A stretch of DNA of 64,000 nucleotides from Nocardia sp. CC227C (GTDB taxonomy: Bacteria; Actinomycetota; Actinomycetes; Mycobacteriales; Mycobacteriaceae). Position numbers and translations under genes: made by a program. Of this stretch, positions 33,929 through 42,336 are shown one piece after another. The first letter of the stretch is position 1. Each line of letters begins with the position of its first letter. Under the pieces are notes generated by a model. The model was not told where the DNA came from, made no database searches, and saw nothing but the letters and a program-made list of their open reading frames with translations. The stretch is from positions 205,872-269,871 of the forward strand of contig NZ_JASITE010000011.1 in the NCBI RefSeq assembly GCF_030767025.1. Reading direction: 5' to 3'.

Positions 33929-35098
33929 TCAGCCCGGGAGCCGGACCGGCATCAACAGGTAGATGTAGTTGCCGGTCAGCGCCGCGAACGCACCGGACTC
34001 CGAGGGCTCCGGTGTTTCGTCGGAGGCGGGCAGCAGCACCGCCGGACGGCTGGGGGTGGTGAAGCCGAAGGCCACCCGATCCGAACGCAGTGCCGACAGG
34101 CCGTCCACCAGATAGCCCGGATTGAAGGCGATGGTCAGCGGCTCGCCGCGGAAGTCGGCCACCAGCCACTCCTCGGCGCGACCGGCGTCGTCACCGCCCG
34201 CGGAGATCAGCAGGCCCTCCTCGTTGAACTCCAGCCGCACCTGCGCACCGCGCTCGGCCACCAGCGCCACACGCTTGATGGCCTCGGTCAGCGCGCTCAC
34301 CGACAGGGTCGCGATGGAGGTGTGCTCCTTGGGGAGCAGTTGGCGGAACTTGGGGAATTCGGCGTCGAGCAGGCGGGTGGTGGTGCGGCGGCCGCCGTTC
34401 ACGATGCCGAGCAGGCCGTCGGTGCCGGTGCCGAACGCCAGCTGCACGGGCGCGTCGGACGGACCGAGGGTCTTGCCGGCCTCGGAGAGGGTGCGCGCCG
34501 GAACCAGCACGGCGGTCTCCACATCGGGGCGGCCCGGATTCCACTCCAGTTCGCGCACGGCGAGGCGGAAGCGGTCGGTGGCCGCGAGCACGACCTTGGG
34601 GCCTTCGATCTCGACCCGGATACCGGTGAGCATGGGCAGCGTGTCGTCGCGCCCGGCGGCGACGGCCACCTGGCCCACCGCCTCGGAGAACACGTCGACC
34701 GCGAGTTCACCGGTCTGGGGAGGAAGTTCGGGAAGCTGGGGATAGTCCTCGACCGGCATGGTGGGCAGGGAGAACTTGGCGCTGCCGCACTGGATCAGCA
34801 CCCGGGTGCCGTCCACCGAGACGTCCACCGGCTTGTTGGACAGCGCCTTGGTGATGTCGGCCAGCAGGCGACCGGAGACCAGGACCTGTCCGGGTCCGGC
34901 GACCTCGGCGGCCACCCGCATCTGCGCGGAGACCTCGTAGTCGAAGCCGGAGACCGTCAGCCCGTCCTCATCGGCCACGAGGAGTACGCCGCCGAGAACC
35001 GGTACCGGAGGCCGCGAGGGCAGGCTGCGAGCCACCCACGCAACGGATTCGGCGAAATCCTCGCGAGCGACCCGAAACTTCATGCTTGCAAGGTCCAT
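33929..35098 (-). CDS. dnaN: DNA polymerase III sliding clamp (beta)
   Basis: 389 residues, three clamp domains: KFRVAREDFAESVAWVARSL start, DYPQLPELPP segment, RDDTLPMLTGI, ATDRFRLAVREL, and a C-terminus ending NYIYLLMPVRLPG. It forms the ring that keeps polymerase on DNA. ATG 35098 (MDLASMKF) is chosen; the frame stays open through oriC upstream, which is non-coding. An ATG five codons later is the alternative. It reads away from oriC. Confidence 0.96.
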   Translation of the reverse strand: MDLASMKFRVAREDFAESVAWVARSLPSRPPVPVLGGVLLVADEDGLTVSGFDYEVSAQMRVAAEVAGPGQVLVSGRLLADITKALSNKPVDVSVDGTRVLIQCGSAKFSLPTMPVEDYPQLPELPPQTGELAVDVFSEAVGQVAVAAGRDDTLPMLTGIRVEIEGPKVVLAATDRFRLAVRELEWNPGRPDVETAVLVPARTLSEAGKTLGPSDAPVQLAFGTGTDGLLGIVNGGRRTTTRLLDAEFPKFRQLLPKEHTSIATLSVSALTEAIKRVALVAERGAQVRLEFNEEGLLISAGGDDAGRAEEWLVADFRGEPLTIAFNPGYLVDGLSALRSDRVAFGFTTPSRPAVLLPASDETPEPSESGAFAALTGNYIYLLMPVRLPG

Positions 35099-35903
35099 CG
35101 CCCGGTCTGTCCTCTCCCAGTCTCGATCGTTCGTGATCTGTGTCGGCTCGTCCAGCGTCGGCTCGACGCCTAGGGCAGCTGGTGAATCGGCCGCCTCGAA
35201 GTCTGGCATAGACGACCGACACCAAACCGTACCCGTGCGAGGCCTCGTCGCCAACGTCGACCCTCCGGCGTCTTCGGGTGTCGATCTTGCGAGACCCCCT
35301 CCTTCTCCATGCCGGTCGTTCGGTTGGGAGGAGGCAGGGTCGTGCCGTGGTCTCCCGAGCCGAGTTTCCACACAGCCTGTTTTAAAGAAGAGATCTCTAG
35401 AAGAGAAATCTAGGTAGTAATAGGGGCTGTGGATTCTGTGGACTCCACTCGTTTCCGCAGCTGAGGGCGGGTGTCGGCATGGGGATGTCCGTGGGGTGTC
35501 TCGAGGATGAACGGGGAGCGTCTGTGGACCGCCCGAAGTTGTCCAACATCCGTCCTCGAGTCGTCCTCGAGTTGTTCCACGATTCCACCCCACTCTGCCC
35601 ACATCTGAGCGAATCCGGGGACAACTCGAGGATTCCTCGAGGACCTGACAGGGAGTCCTCGAGGAATCCACAGGGCACAACTCGTGTCCTGGCAGGTCAG
35701 CCCCCGTGGATGAATCAGCCTGTGGGAACTGTGCACTACCGCCTGTGCACCGCTGTGAGTAAAGCCCTGGGGGCAAACCCGTGGACAACAGTGGGATTCC
35801 TCGAGGAATCCACATGCTTTCCTCGAGGACTCCTCGAGGAATCCACAACCCCGAAAACAGCAGACCCCCACGTCAAGTGACGTGGGGGCCTGTTAGCTGT
35901 GGA
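35099..35903. other. oriC: Chromosomal replication origin oriC
   Basis: 805 bp between dnaN and dnaA, the usual actinobacterial place. An AT-rich stretch at about 35379-35424 (TTTTAAAG, AGATCTCTAGAAG) is the likely unwinding element. DnaA-box forms lie on both strands, including CGTGGACAA (35780), TGTGGACTC, TGTGGACCG and several GAATCCACA. Nine CTCGAG palindromes at 35500, 35555, 35566, 35625, 35636, 35658, 35800, 35822 and 35833 form three triplets with internal spacings that are multiples of 11. The 17-mer TCCTCGAGGAATCCACA occurs three times (35656, 35798, 35831). Confidence 0.95.
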
Positions 35904-37760
35904 TCAGCGGGAGCGTTGCTTGATCCGGGCTGTGAGTTCTTGCACCTGGTCGTACACCCGGCGGCGTTCGGTCATCTCCTTGCGCACTTTTTTCTCGGCG
36001 TACATGACCGTGGTGTGGTCGCGGCCGAACGCCTGACCGATCTTGGGCAGGGATAGATCGGTGAGTTCGCGGCACAGGTACATGGCGATCTGCCGGGCCT
36101 GCGCCAGCGGCCGCGCCTTGCCGGGACCGGTCAGTTCCTCCAGGGTGGTATTGAAGTACTCCGCGGTCACGGCCATGATCGTGGCCGCCGTGATCTCCAG
36201 CGTGGCGGTATCGGGCATGAGGTCGCGCAGCACCACCTCGGCCAGCGACAGGTCCAGCGGCTGCCCGTTCAGCGAGGCGAACGCGGTGACGCGAATGAGC
36301 GCGCCCTCCAACTCGCGGATATTGCGCTCCACCCGGCTGGCGATGAGTTCGAGCACGTCGTGCGGCACATCCAGGCGGTCCATCCGGGCCTTCTTGCGCA
36401 GGATGGCGATGCGGGTCTCCAGCTCCGGCGGCTGCACATCGGTGATGAGGCCCCATTCGAACCGGGTGCGCAGCCGCTCCTCCAGCGTGGCGAGCTGCTT
36501 GGGCGGCCGGTCCGAGGACACCACGATCTGCTTGTTGGCGTTGTGCAGCGTGTTGAAGGTGTGGAAGAACTCCTCCTGGATGCCTTCCTTGCCCTCGATG
36601 AACTGGATGTCGTCGACGAGCAGGATGTCGGTCTCCCGGTAGCGCCGTTTGAAGGCCACCTTGCGGTCGTCACGCAGCGAGTTGATGAAGTCGTTCGTGA
36701 ACTCCTCGGTGGACACGTACTTCACCCGCATGCCCGGGAACAGCCGCTGGGCGTAGTGGCCGGCCGCGTGTAGCAGGTGCGTCTTGCCCAAACCCGAAGC
36801 GCCCCAAACGAACAGCGGATTGTAGGCGCGTGCCGGAGCCTCCGCGATGGCCACCGCGGCGGCGTGCGCGAAGCGATTGGACGCGCCGATGACGAAGGTC
36901 TCGAAGGTGTACTTGGCGTTCAGGCTGGCCGAGGAGGGGGAGGGGGTGTCGCGCTCGGGCGGCTTGTTGAAGTAGGTGGGCCAGGAGTTGCGGACATTGA
37001 CCACCGGCTCCTCGTCGTCCACCGGGCGCCGTGCCGCGGGCATGGATTCGGGCTCCGGCTCCGGCTCGGTGGGGAACAGCGATTCCTGTCCGGGTGGCAT
37101 GGGCGGGGTGCGGTGCGTGCTCTCCCGGCGGCGCGGCGCCGGAGCCGCGGGCGGCGTCATCGACTGGGGCATGGCCTCCGGCATGCGCTCCGGCATGGGG
37201 TCCGGCAATTCTTCGGCCATCGGGTCGAGCGGACCCTGACCGTAATCCACAGGTGGATAGTTATCTCGGGATTGATAGTCCGAGGGCTCCCCGTAGCGCG
37301 CGGATTCCGAATAGTCCGGAGCGCTCTGGTAGCGCGGCATCGGATGCTCGGCGGGCGGCGGTTCGGGCGCCGGGGAGTACTGCGGCGGGGCCGGTCGGTG
37401 CTCGCGCGGGCGCTCCGGGCGGGAGGTCATCCGGGCGTGGCGGGGGTTCGGTGCGCGATCGGCGGGCGGGTGCTGCGGTGCGGCTATCCGCACCCCGAGA
37501 CCCTCGACCTGGGGGCCGAGCCGACGGGCGAGCGAGCGCAGGATGGGTTCGCGCAGATCGCGTTCCACCACCTGCTGGGCGAGCGGACCGGATACCGAGA
37601 GCAGGGCGAATCCCTGTGCGAAGGTGATCGGCGTAATGAGCCCCAACCAGGCCTTGAGCGCCTTGGAGACGGGCTGGATGTCACCATCGGAGGAACCGGT
37701 GGTGAGTTCGGCCACGACCTCGGGCCATACGGCGGTCAACTCGTTCTGCTCGGCGTCCAC
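35904..37760 (-). CDS. dnaA: Chromosomal replication initiator DnaA
   Basis: 618 residues. Domain I about 1-95; a very long Pro/Glu-rich linker to about 275; AAA+ domain with Walker A GASGLGKTHLL, Walker B ILLVDDIQFIEGK, and SSDRPPKQL sensor; the DNA-binding domain ends with the signature GRDHTTVMYAEKKV. It binds the boxes in oriC and melts the DNA. The start appears to be GTG 37760 (VDAEQNEL). The linker is longer than in M. tuberculosis (507 residues in total), closer to Streptomyces-like lengths. Two strong boxes lie upstream of its start, so autoregulation is likely. Confidence 0.97.
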   Translation of the reverse strand: MDAEQNELTAVWPEVVAELTTGSSDGDIQPVSKALKAWLGLITPITFAQGFALLSVSGPLAQQVVERDLREPILRSLARRLGPQVEGLGVRIAAPQHPPADRAPNPRHARMTSRPERPREHRPAPPQYSPAPEPPPAEHPMPRYQSAPDYSESARYGEPSDYQSRDNYPPVDYGQGPLDPMAEELPDPMPERMPEAMPQSMTPPAAPAPRRRESTHRTPPMPPGQESLFPTEPEPEPESMPAARRPVDDEEPVVNVRNSWPTYFNKPPERDTPSPSSASLNAKYTFETFVIGASNRFAHAAAVAIAEAPARAYNPLFVWGASGLGKTHLLHAAGHYAQRLFPGMRVKYVSTEEFTNDFINSLRDDRKVAFKRRYRETDILLVDDIQFIEGKEGIQEEFFHTFNTLHNANKQIVVSSDRPPKQLATLEERLRTRFEWGLITDVQPPELETRIAILRKKARMDRLDVPHDVLELIASRVERNIRELEGALIRVTAFASLNGQPLDLSLAEVVLRDLMPDTATLEITAATIMAVTAEYFNTTLEELTGPGKARPLAQARQIAMYLCRELTDLSLPKIGQAFGRDHTTVMYAEKKVRKEMTERRRVYDQVQELTARIKQRSR

Positions 37761-38292
37761 TTACGGTCGTCCTCCCCGGAGTAGGTCGAATGGAGCAGAC
37801 GGTCGGGTACTGTTCGGAACTCCCACATTCCGGACACAGCGAGGACGCGTCGGCCCTACGAATATGCCACTCCAGGGGTCTTTCCACACAATTATCCACA
37901 GATGTGGACAACCTGGGGATACGCGTGTCGTCGCGGGCGAGCCGCCGAATCGAACGTGTACCTGCGGTTCTTTAGCAACCGATCAGCAACTGTCGGGCGA
38001 CTCGCAGGGAAAGCCGGTGCCAAGGACCGTACACCATTCCGCCTCCCCTCGTCTCCAGCGCCCCGCCGAGAGCCGTCGGTCGTGCCCGCGTGCCGACGGT
38101 CGGGTGCCGATCACCCACCCCGAGTTTGCTTCTCATTCAGGTGCTCAGTACCCTCGTACAGTCACCCTGTGGTGCGGAGGCGGCTGTCTGCTGCCCGTGC
38201 CGCCAGGGTATTGCGCGCGAGTCTCTCGCGACACGTTTCACCGACAAGCTTCGGGCGTCACCAGGCGCCCACCACCTAGAGGAGTGTTGACC
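37761..38292. promoter_or_regulatory. dnaA/rpmH divergent promoter region
   Basis: 532 bp between dnaA (-) and rpmH (+), which must hold promoters for both. The only strong sites I see are the two DnaA boxes at 37892-37911 and the rpmH ribosome site TAGAGGAG just before 38293. No extra gene is supported. Confidence 0.7.
37892..37911. promoter_or_regulatory. Two perfect DnaA boxes upstream of dnaA
   Basis: TTATCCACA (37892-37900) and TGTGGACAA (37903-37911) face each other 2 nt apart, about 130 bp upstream of the dnaA start. They are the best boxes in the window and imply dnaA autoregulation. Confidence 0.85.
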
Positions 38293-38436
38293 GTGGCCAA
38301 GGGCAAGCGGACGTTCCAGCCGAACAACCGTCGTCGGGCGCGGGTCCACGGGTTCCGCCTCCGGATGCGGACCCGTGCGGGCCGCGCCATCGTTTCCGCG
38401 CGTCGTGGCAAGGGCCGCGCGCGGCTCACGGCCTGA
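38293..38436 (+). CDS. rpmH: 50S ribosomal protein L34
   Basis: 47 residues, extremely basic, KGKRTFQPNNRRRARVHGF onward, identical in style to mycobacterial L34. GTG 38293 gives the family N-terminus MAKGKRTF; GAGGAG lies 12 nt upstream. First of the rpmH-rnpA-yidD-yidC-jag-rsmG row. Confidence 0.97.
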   Translation: MAKGKRTFQPNNRRRARVHGFRLRMRTRAGRAIVSARRGKGRARLTA

Positions 38437-38531
38437 TTCCGGTCCTACCCGGATTCGGCGTCGCATGACCGGCTCGCCGTACGGATCGTTCCTCCGGACT
38501 CCCGCCCACTCCTCCCCGCTCGGATGCTCAG

Positions 38532-38918
38532 GTGCTGCCTGAGCCCTATCGGCTGCATCGGCGTACCGACTTCGCCCGGACGGTGCGCCAAGGCCGACGA
38601 ATCGGGAGGCGGGATCTCGTCGTGCACGTACTACTAGCCGACGGGCAGGAAGCGAACCGTGACCACCCGAGCATTCGGGTGGGCGGGCCGCGATTCGGAT
38701 TGATCGTCAGCAAGGCGGTGGGAAACGCGGTGGTACGCCACCGGGTGGCCCGCCGCCTGCGTCATATCTGCGCAAGCGTGGCCGCCGATCTGCCCGAGGG
38801 CGCGGATGTGGTGTTGCGCGCCCTGCCCGGCGCCGCGGACGCTCCGTCCGAAGAATTGCGACGGCAGCTGCGTGCCGGCCTCCGCAAGCTCGGTGTCGTC
38901 ACCGGCAGCGAATCATGA
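38532..38918 (+). CDS. rnpA: Ribonuclease P protein component
   Basis: 128 residues: start VLPEPYRLHRRTDFARTVRQG, GPRFGLIVSKAVGNAVVRHR and VARRLRHICAS, the RNR-type signature of the RNase P protein. It helps RNase P RNA trim tRNA 5' ends. GTG 38532 matches the family start. The stop overlaps yidD by 4 nt (ATGA). Confidence 0.95.
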   Translation: MLPEPYRLHRRTDFARTVRQGRRIGRRDLVVHVLLADGQEANRDHPSIRVGGPRFGLIVSKAVGNAVVRHRVARRLRHICASVAADLPEGADVVLRALPGAADAPSEELRRQLRAGLRKLGVVTGSES

Positions 38919-39250
38919 CCGCCCTGCGCGCGGTCGCGCGATTCCCGGCTCGGGCCCTGATCTTCCTCATCGAGCTGTATCGGACCTACATCTCCCCCAC
39001 TCGCATGCCGGTGTGCCGATTCACCCCCACCTGTAGCGAGTACGCGGTGACAGCGCTGCGCACCCGAGGTCTCGTCGTGGGACTCGGACTGACAGCCGTG
39101 CGACTGGCCAAATGTGCGCCCTGGCACCCTGGTGGGTGGGACCCCGTACCGGAACGGAAGGACGTCCGCACGTCCCCTCCGGACGAGGCATCGACTTGTA
39201 AAGGGTCACCGCCCGCGGTGACCGGCGATACGAACGACGGGAGTGCATAG
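38915..39250 (+). CDS. yidD: Membrane protein insertion efficiency factor YidD
   Basis: 111 residues. YidD core with LIELYRTYISPTRMPVCRF, TPTCSEYAVTAL and KCAPWHPGGWDPVP, including the conserved Cys residues. It is an amphipathic inner-membrane-associated protein that helps YidC insertion. Overlaps rnpA by 4 nt. The last 30 residues are variable and polar. Confidence 0.95.
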   Translation: MTALRAVARFPARALIFLIELYRTYISPTRMPVCRFTPTCSEYAVTALRTRGLVVGLGLTAVRLAKCAPWHPGGWDPVPERKDVRTSPPDEASTCKGSPPAVTGDTNDGSA

Positions 39251-39254
39251 AGCC

Positions 39255-40340
39255 GTGCTCGACTTCATCTACTACCCGGTGTCGGCCATTCTGTGGTTCT
39301 GGCACCGTGCCTTCGGCTTCGTGCTGGGCTACGACAGCGGATGGTCCTGGACGCTGGCCGTGGTCTTCCTCGTCTTCACGCTGCGCTTGGTGCTGTACAA
39401 GCCCTTCGTGAAGCAGGTGCGCACCACCAAGCAGATGCAGGAGTTGCAGCCGCAGATCAAGGCGCTGCAAGCCAAGTACAAGAACGATCGCCAGAAGATG
39501 GCGCTCGAGATGCAGAAGCTACAGAAGGACCACGGCTTCAACCCGCTCATGGGTTGCCTTCCGGTGCTGTTGCAGGTGCCGGTGTTCCTCGGCCTGTTCC
39601 ATGTGCTGCGGTCGTTCAACCGAACCGGCCACGGTTTCGGCCAGCTGGGTATGTCGGTGGAGGAGAACGCCAACACCGCGAACTACATCTTCAGCGCGGT
39701 CGATGTCCAGTCCTTCCTCGGCGCGCGTATCTTCGGCGCTCCGCTGTCGGCGATGATCACCATGCCGGACAGCATGATGGCGGCCTTCACCGCCTCCGGG
39801 CCGGAGCCCTCCCGGATCGCCATCGCGGCCGTCTCGATTCCGCTGATGATCATCGCGGGTGTCGCCACCCACTTCAATGCCCGCGCCTCGGTGGCCCGGC
39901 AGAGTCCGGAAGCGCTCGCCAATCCGCAGGCCGCGCTGATGAACAAGCTGGCGCTGTACGTCTTCCCGCTCGGTGTGCTCGTCGGCGGCCCCTTCCTGCC
40001 GGTCGCCATCCTCGTCTACTGGGTGTCCAACAACATCTGGACCTACGTGCAGCAGCACCTCGTCTTCGGTCATATGGAGAAGGAAGAAGAGGCGAAGAAG
40101 GCCGCCGCCATCGAGCGTCGGGCCGCGAATGCCCCGAAGCCGGGGGCCAAGCCGGTCGACACCCGCAAGAAGTCTGCCGCAGTTTCCGATTCGGTCGCGG
40201 CCGACGACTCCGCCGACGCCACTCCCCCCGCGGCGCAGAACGGCGCCAAGCCGACCGCCAAGCCCGCCGCCAAGTCGAGCGGCGGCGGCAAGAAGCGGTC
40301 CGGCAGCCGCGGCCGCGCCAATCAGAAGAAGCGGCGCTGA
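39255..40340 (+). CDS. yidC: Membrane protein insertase YidC/Oxa1
   Basis: 361 residues: first helix, then the charged cytoplasmic hairpin (RTTKQMQELQPQIKALQAKY, KLQKDHGFNPLMGCLPVLLQ), and three more helices ending PVAILVYWVSNNIWTYVQQ. A Lys/Ala-rich basic tail of about 85 residues follows, typical of actinobacteria. It inserts membrane proteins alone or with SecYEG. GTG 39255 (VLDFIYYPVS) is preferred, with GGGAG 11 nt upstream; GTG 39243, inside the yidD end, is the alternative. Confidence 0.95.
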   Translation: MLDFIYYPVSAILWFWHRAFGFVLGYDSGWSWTLAVVFLVFTLRLVLYKPFVKQVRTTKQMQELQPQIKALQAKYKNDRQKMALEMQKLQKDHGFNPLMGCLPVLLQVPVFLGLFHVLRSFNRTGHGFGQLGMSVEENANTANYIFSAVDVQSFLGARIFGAPLSAMITMPDSMMAAFTASGPEPSRIAIAAVSIPLMIIAGVATHFNARASVARQSPEALANPQAALMNKLALYVFPLGVLVGGPFLPVAILVYWVSNNIWTYVQQHLVFGHMEKEEEAKKAAAIERRAANAPKPGAKPVDTRKKSAAVSDSVAADDSADATPPAAQNGAKPTAKPAAKSSGGGKKRSGSRGRANQKKRR

Positions 40341-40399
40341 GTCACCAGCCTTCATCGGCGTGAGGCTGCGCCGGACAATTGCAGATTAAGGAAACGACA

Positions 40400-40942
40400 A
40401 TGACTGTTGAGACCGACGGAGGGGATTCCACTGTGACGGCTGCTGCCGCGGACACCGAGGCCGATGTCGTGAACGATGCCGAGGAAGCTCTCATCGAAGA
40501 GGGTGAGATCGCGGGCGACTACCTCGAGCAGTTACTGGACGTCCTCGACTTCGACGGCGATATCGATCTCGATGTCGAGGGTGACCGCGCGGTGGTGAGC
40601 ATCGACGGCGGCAAGGATCTGACCAAGCTCGTCGGTCGGCGCGGTGAGGTGCTCGACGCCCTCCAGGAGCTGACTCGCCTGGCGGTGCAGCAGGCGACGG
40701 GGGTGCGCAGCCGCCTGATGCTCGATGTGGCGGGCTGGCGGGCCAAGCGCCGCTCGGAGTTGAGCGCGCTGGGCGCCGAGGCGGCCCGCCGGGTGGCGGA
40801 GACAGGCGAACGCGAATCCCTCGCTCCCATGACGCCGTTCGAGCGCAAGATCGTGCACGACGCCGTGGCGGCCGTCGACGGAGTCGTCAGCGAGAGTGAA
40901 GGCGTGGAACCGAATCGCCGCGTGGTCGTCCTCCCGGGCTGA
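40400..40942 (+). CDS. jag: Jag/KhpB-type RNA-binding protein (KH and R3H domains)
   Basis: 180 residues. An acidic N-terminus precedes the KH-like domain (LVGRRGEVLDALQELTRLAV, about 75-120), then R3H with MTPFERKIVHDAVA and final EPNRRVVVLPG. It binds RNA and is linked to cell-wall control in Gram-positives. ATG 40400 follows TTAAGGAAACGACA. Followed by a strong terminator, so the rpmH-jag unit ends here. Confidence 0.93.
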   Translation: MTVETDGGDSTVTAAAADTEADVVNDAEEALIEEGEIAGDYLEQLLDVLDFDGDIDLDVEGDRAVVSIDGGKDLTKLVGRRGEVLDALQELTRLAVQQATGVRSRLMLDVAGWRAKRRSELSALGAEAARRVAETGERESLAPMTPFERKIVHDAVAAVDGVVSESEGVEPNRRVVVLPG

Positions 40943-40960
40943 CACGTTCGCCGCGAAACC

Positions 40961-40997
40961 CGTAGGGCCCCCGGTTCCGAGAACCGGGGGCCCTACG
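40961..40997 (+). terminator. Strong intrinsic terminator after jag
   Basis: Perfect 17-bp stem, left arm 40961-40977 (CGTAGGGCCCCCGGTTC) and right arm 40981-40997, with loop CGA. It separates jag from rsmG. Confidence 0.85.
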
Positions 40998-41061
40998 CTT
41001 ATCTCTAGTCCCCCGCCCCGCCGCTTCGCCGCGGGCTGTTTGATTCCACTTCTTCGGAAGG

Positions 41062-41763
41062 ATGTTTCACGTGGAACCGGATGCCGATGTGACCGCTCCC
41101 GATCTCGCGCCGCCCGCTGAGGCGGCGGTGGTCTTCGGCGATCGACTCGCGCTGGCCGAGGAGTACTGCCGGGCACTCGCGAGCGCGGGGGTGGAGCGCG
41201 GACTTATCGGTCCACGCGAGGTGCCGCGGCTGTGGGACCGACACATCCTCAACTGTGCGGTGGTGGGTGAGCTCATCGCTCAGGGCTCGACCGTTGTCGA
41301 TGTCGGCAGCGGCGCGGGGCTGCCCGGAATCCCGCTCGCCATCGCGCGGCCCGATCTCCGGATCACTCTGGTGGAGCCACTGCTGCGCCGGACGGTGTTC
41401 CTGGCCGAGTTCATCGAGTCGGCCGGGCTGAATGTCACCGTGGTGCGCGGTCGGGCGGAGCAGTCCGGTGTGAAGAAGGAAGCCGGGGGTGCGGATGTGG
41501 TCACCTCCCGTGCGGTCGCTCCGCTGGCGAAACTGGCGGGCTGGTCCATGCCGCTGGTGCACGAGCACGGCCGGATGCTCGCCCTCAAGGGAGCCAGCGC
41601 GGCCGAGGAGCTGGAGCGCGATCGTGACGAGTTGACCCGCGCCGGGGCGGGACGGGCGCGGGTACTGGAATGCGGCGTGGGCGTCCTGTCCACCCCGACG
41701 GTGGTCATCAGCGCCGAGCGGCTCCCCCGCGCCGAGCGTCGGCAGCAGCGGCGCGGGCGCTGA
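41062..41763 (+). CDS. rsmG: 16S rRNA (guanine527-N7)-methyltransferase RsmG
   Basis: 233 residues with SAM-binding VDVGSGAGLPGIPLAIARP (about 80-98), RRTVFLAEF, and VTSRAVAPLAKLAGW, the GidB signatures. It methylates G527 of 16S rRNA. The start codon region encodes MFHVEP, and this DNA is also parS-like site 2. The same MFHVEP-type start occurs in related genes near origins. The closely following unknown gene (17 nt) is probably co-transcribed. Confidence 0.95.
   Translation: MFHVEPDADVTAPDLAPPAEAAVVFGDRLALAEEYCRALASAGVERGLIGPREVPRLWDRHILNCAVVGELIAQGSTVVDVGSGAGLPGIPLAIARPDLRITLVEPLLRRTVFLAEFIESAGLNVTVVRGRAEQSGVKKEAGGADVVTSRAVAPLAKLAGWSMPLVHEHGRMLALKGASAAEELERDRDELTRAGAGRARVLECGVGVLSTPTVVISAERLPRAERRQQRRGR
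41063..41078. promoter_or_regulatory. parS-like site 2, over the rsmG start
   Basis: TGTTTCACGTGGAACC has the core GTTTCACGTGGAAC, identical to site 1 in reverse. It encodes FHVEP of RsmG, so the site is constrained both as DNA and as protein. Confidence 0.85.
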
Positions 41764-41780
41764 GTCGGAAGGGCGGCCGG

Positions 41781-42215
41781 ATGTCGGTTCGGTTCCTGAA
41801 CGTGGATGTGGAGGTTCGCGATAGCGTGGACCTGACGAGTCTGGGTGCCGCGCTCGAAGCGCTCGGGCGAGGAGCCTCCCTCCTCTATTGCGGGGAGATC
41901 GAACCGGACCGCTGGATGCTGTCGTTCGAGGCATACCTCGACACCATGGACGATCCGGATGCGGTCGCGGCGGCGTGCTGCGCGGCGGTCGAGCAACTGC
42001 CCCCGGCGGCGCGGGCGCGGTGGGACGCGGCCGAGGACCGAGTCTTCGACTTCGGCTTCGATGCCGCCATTGACGGACACGTCGGACAGCCGGTGCTGTC
42101 CCCCGCGACCCTCGCTCGGCTCGCCGCCGTCGACGCCCGGCTCGCTGTCTCCGTCTACACCCACGACCTCGTTTCACGGGAAACATCGCCAAACGAAGCG
42201 GCCGGCGACAACTGA
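41781..42215 (+). CDS. Conserved-looking protein of unknown function
   Basis: 144 residues, acidic, starting MSVRFLNVDVEVRDSVDLTS, with alternating strands and helices and no membrane segment. ATG 41781 has GGAAGGG upstream. I recognise no family. It lies between rsmG and parA, where mycobacteria have no such gene in my memory. The C-terminal DLVSRETSP codons contain parS-like site 3. It could be an addition specific to this lineage. Confidence 0.65.
   Translation: MSVRFLNVDVEVRDSVDLTSLGAALEALGRGASLLYCGEIEPDRWMLSFEAYLDTMDDPDAVAAACCAAVEQLPPAARARWDAAEDRVFDFGFDAAIDGHVGQPVLSPATLARLAAVDARLAVSVYTHDLVSRETSPNEAAGDN
42171..42184. promoter_or_regulatory. parS-like site 3
   Basis: GTTTCACGGGAAAC, one mismatch (CACGGG for CACGTG) to the parS core, inside the end of the unknown gene (codons for VSRET). 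Confidence 0.7.
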
Positions 42216-42336
42216 TTTCGCAAGCTGAGGGTAACTCGCCGGGTACGCCCAGAATTGGTTCGCATCCTGATCGCCGGCACGCGTGCATGACCATCAACGG
42301 ATTTCAGCCGTGCGCTGAAGACTCGGAGAGGCGGAA
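42212..42336 (+). repeat. Repeated leader element, copy B (parA leader region)
   Basis: 125 nt, the same length as copy A and about 75 percent identical by eye. It starts CTGATTTCGCAAG, overlaps the last 4 nt of the preceding gene, and ends CGGAGAGGCGGAA. A GTG five bases later opens a 19-codon frame (42341-42400). The parA start is 290 nt further on, so the element may serve the short frame or a long leader. Confidence 0.8.

Noticed and set aside
35099..35848. DnaN extension of 250 residues through oriC
   Set aside because: The open frame is a by-product of the CTCGAG repeats; ATG 35098 matches DnaN family starts.
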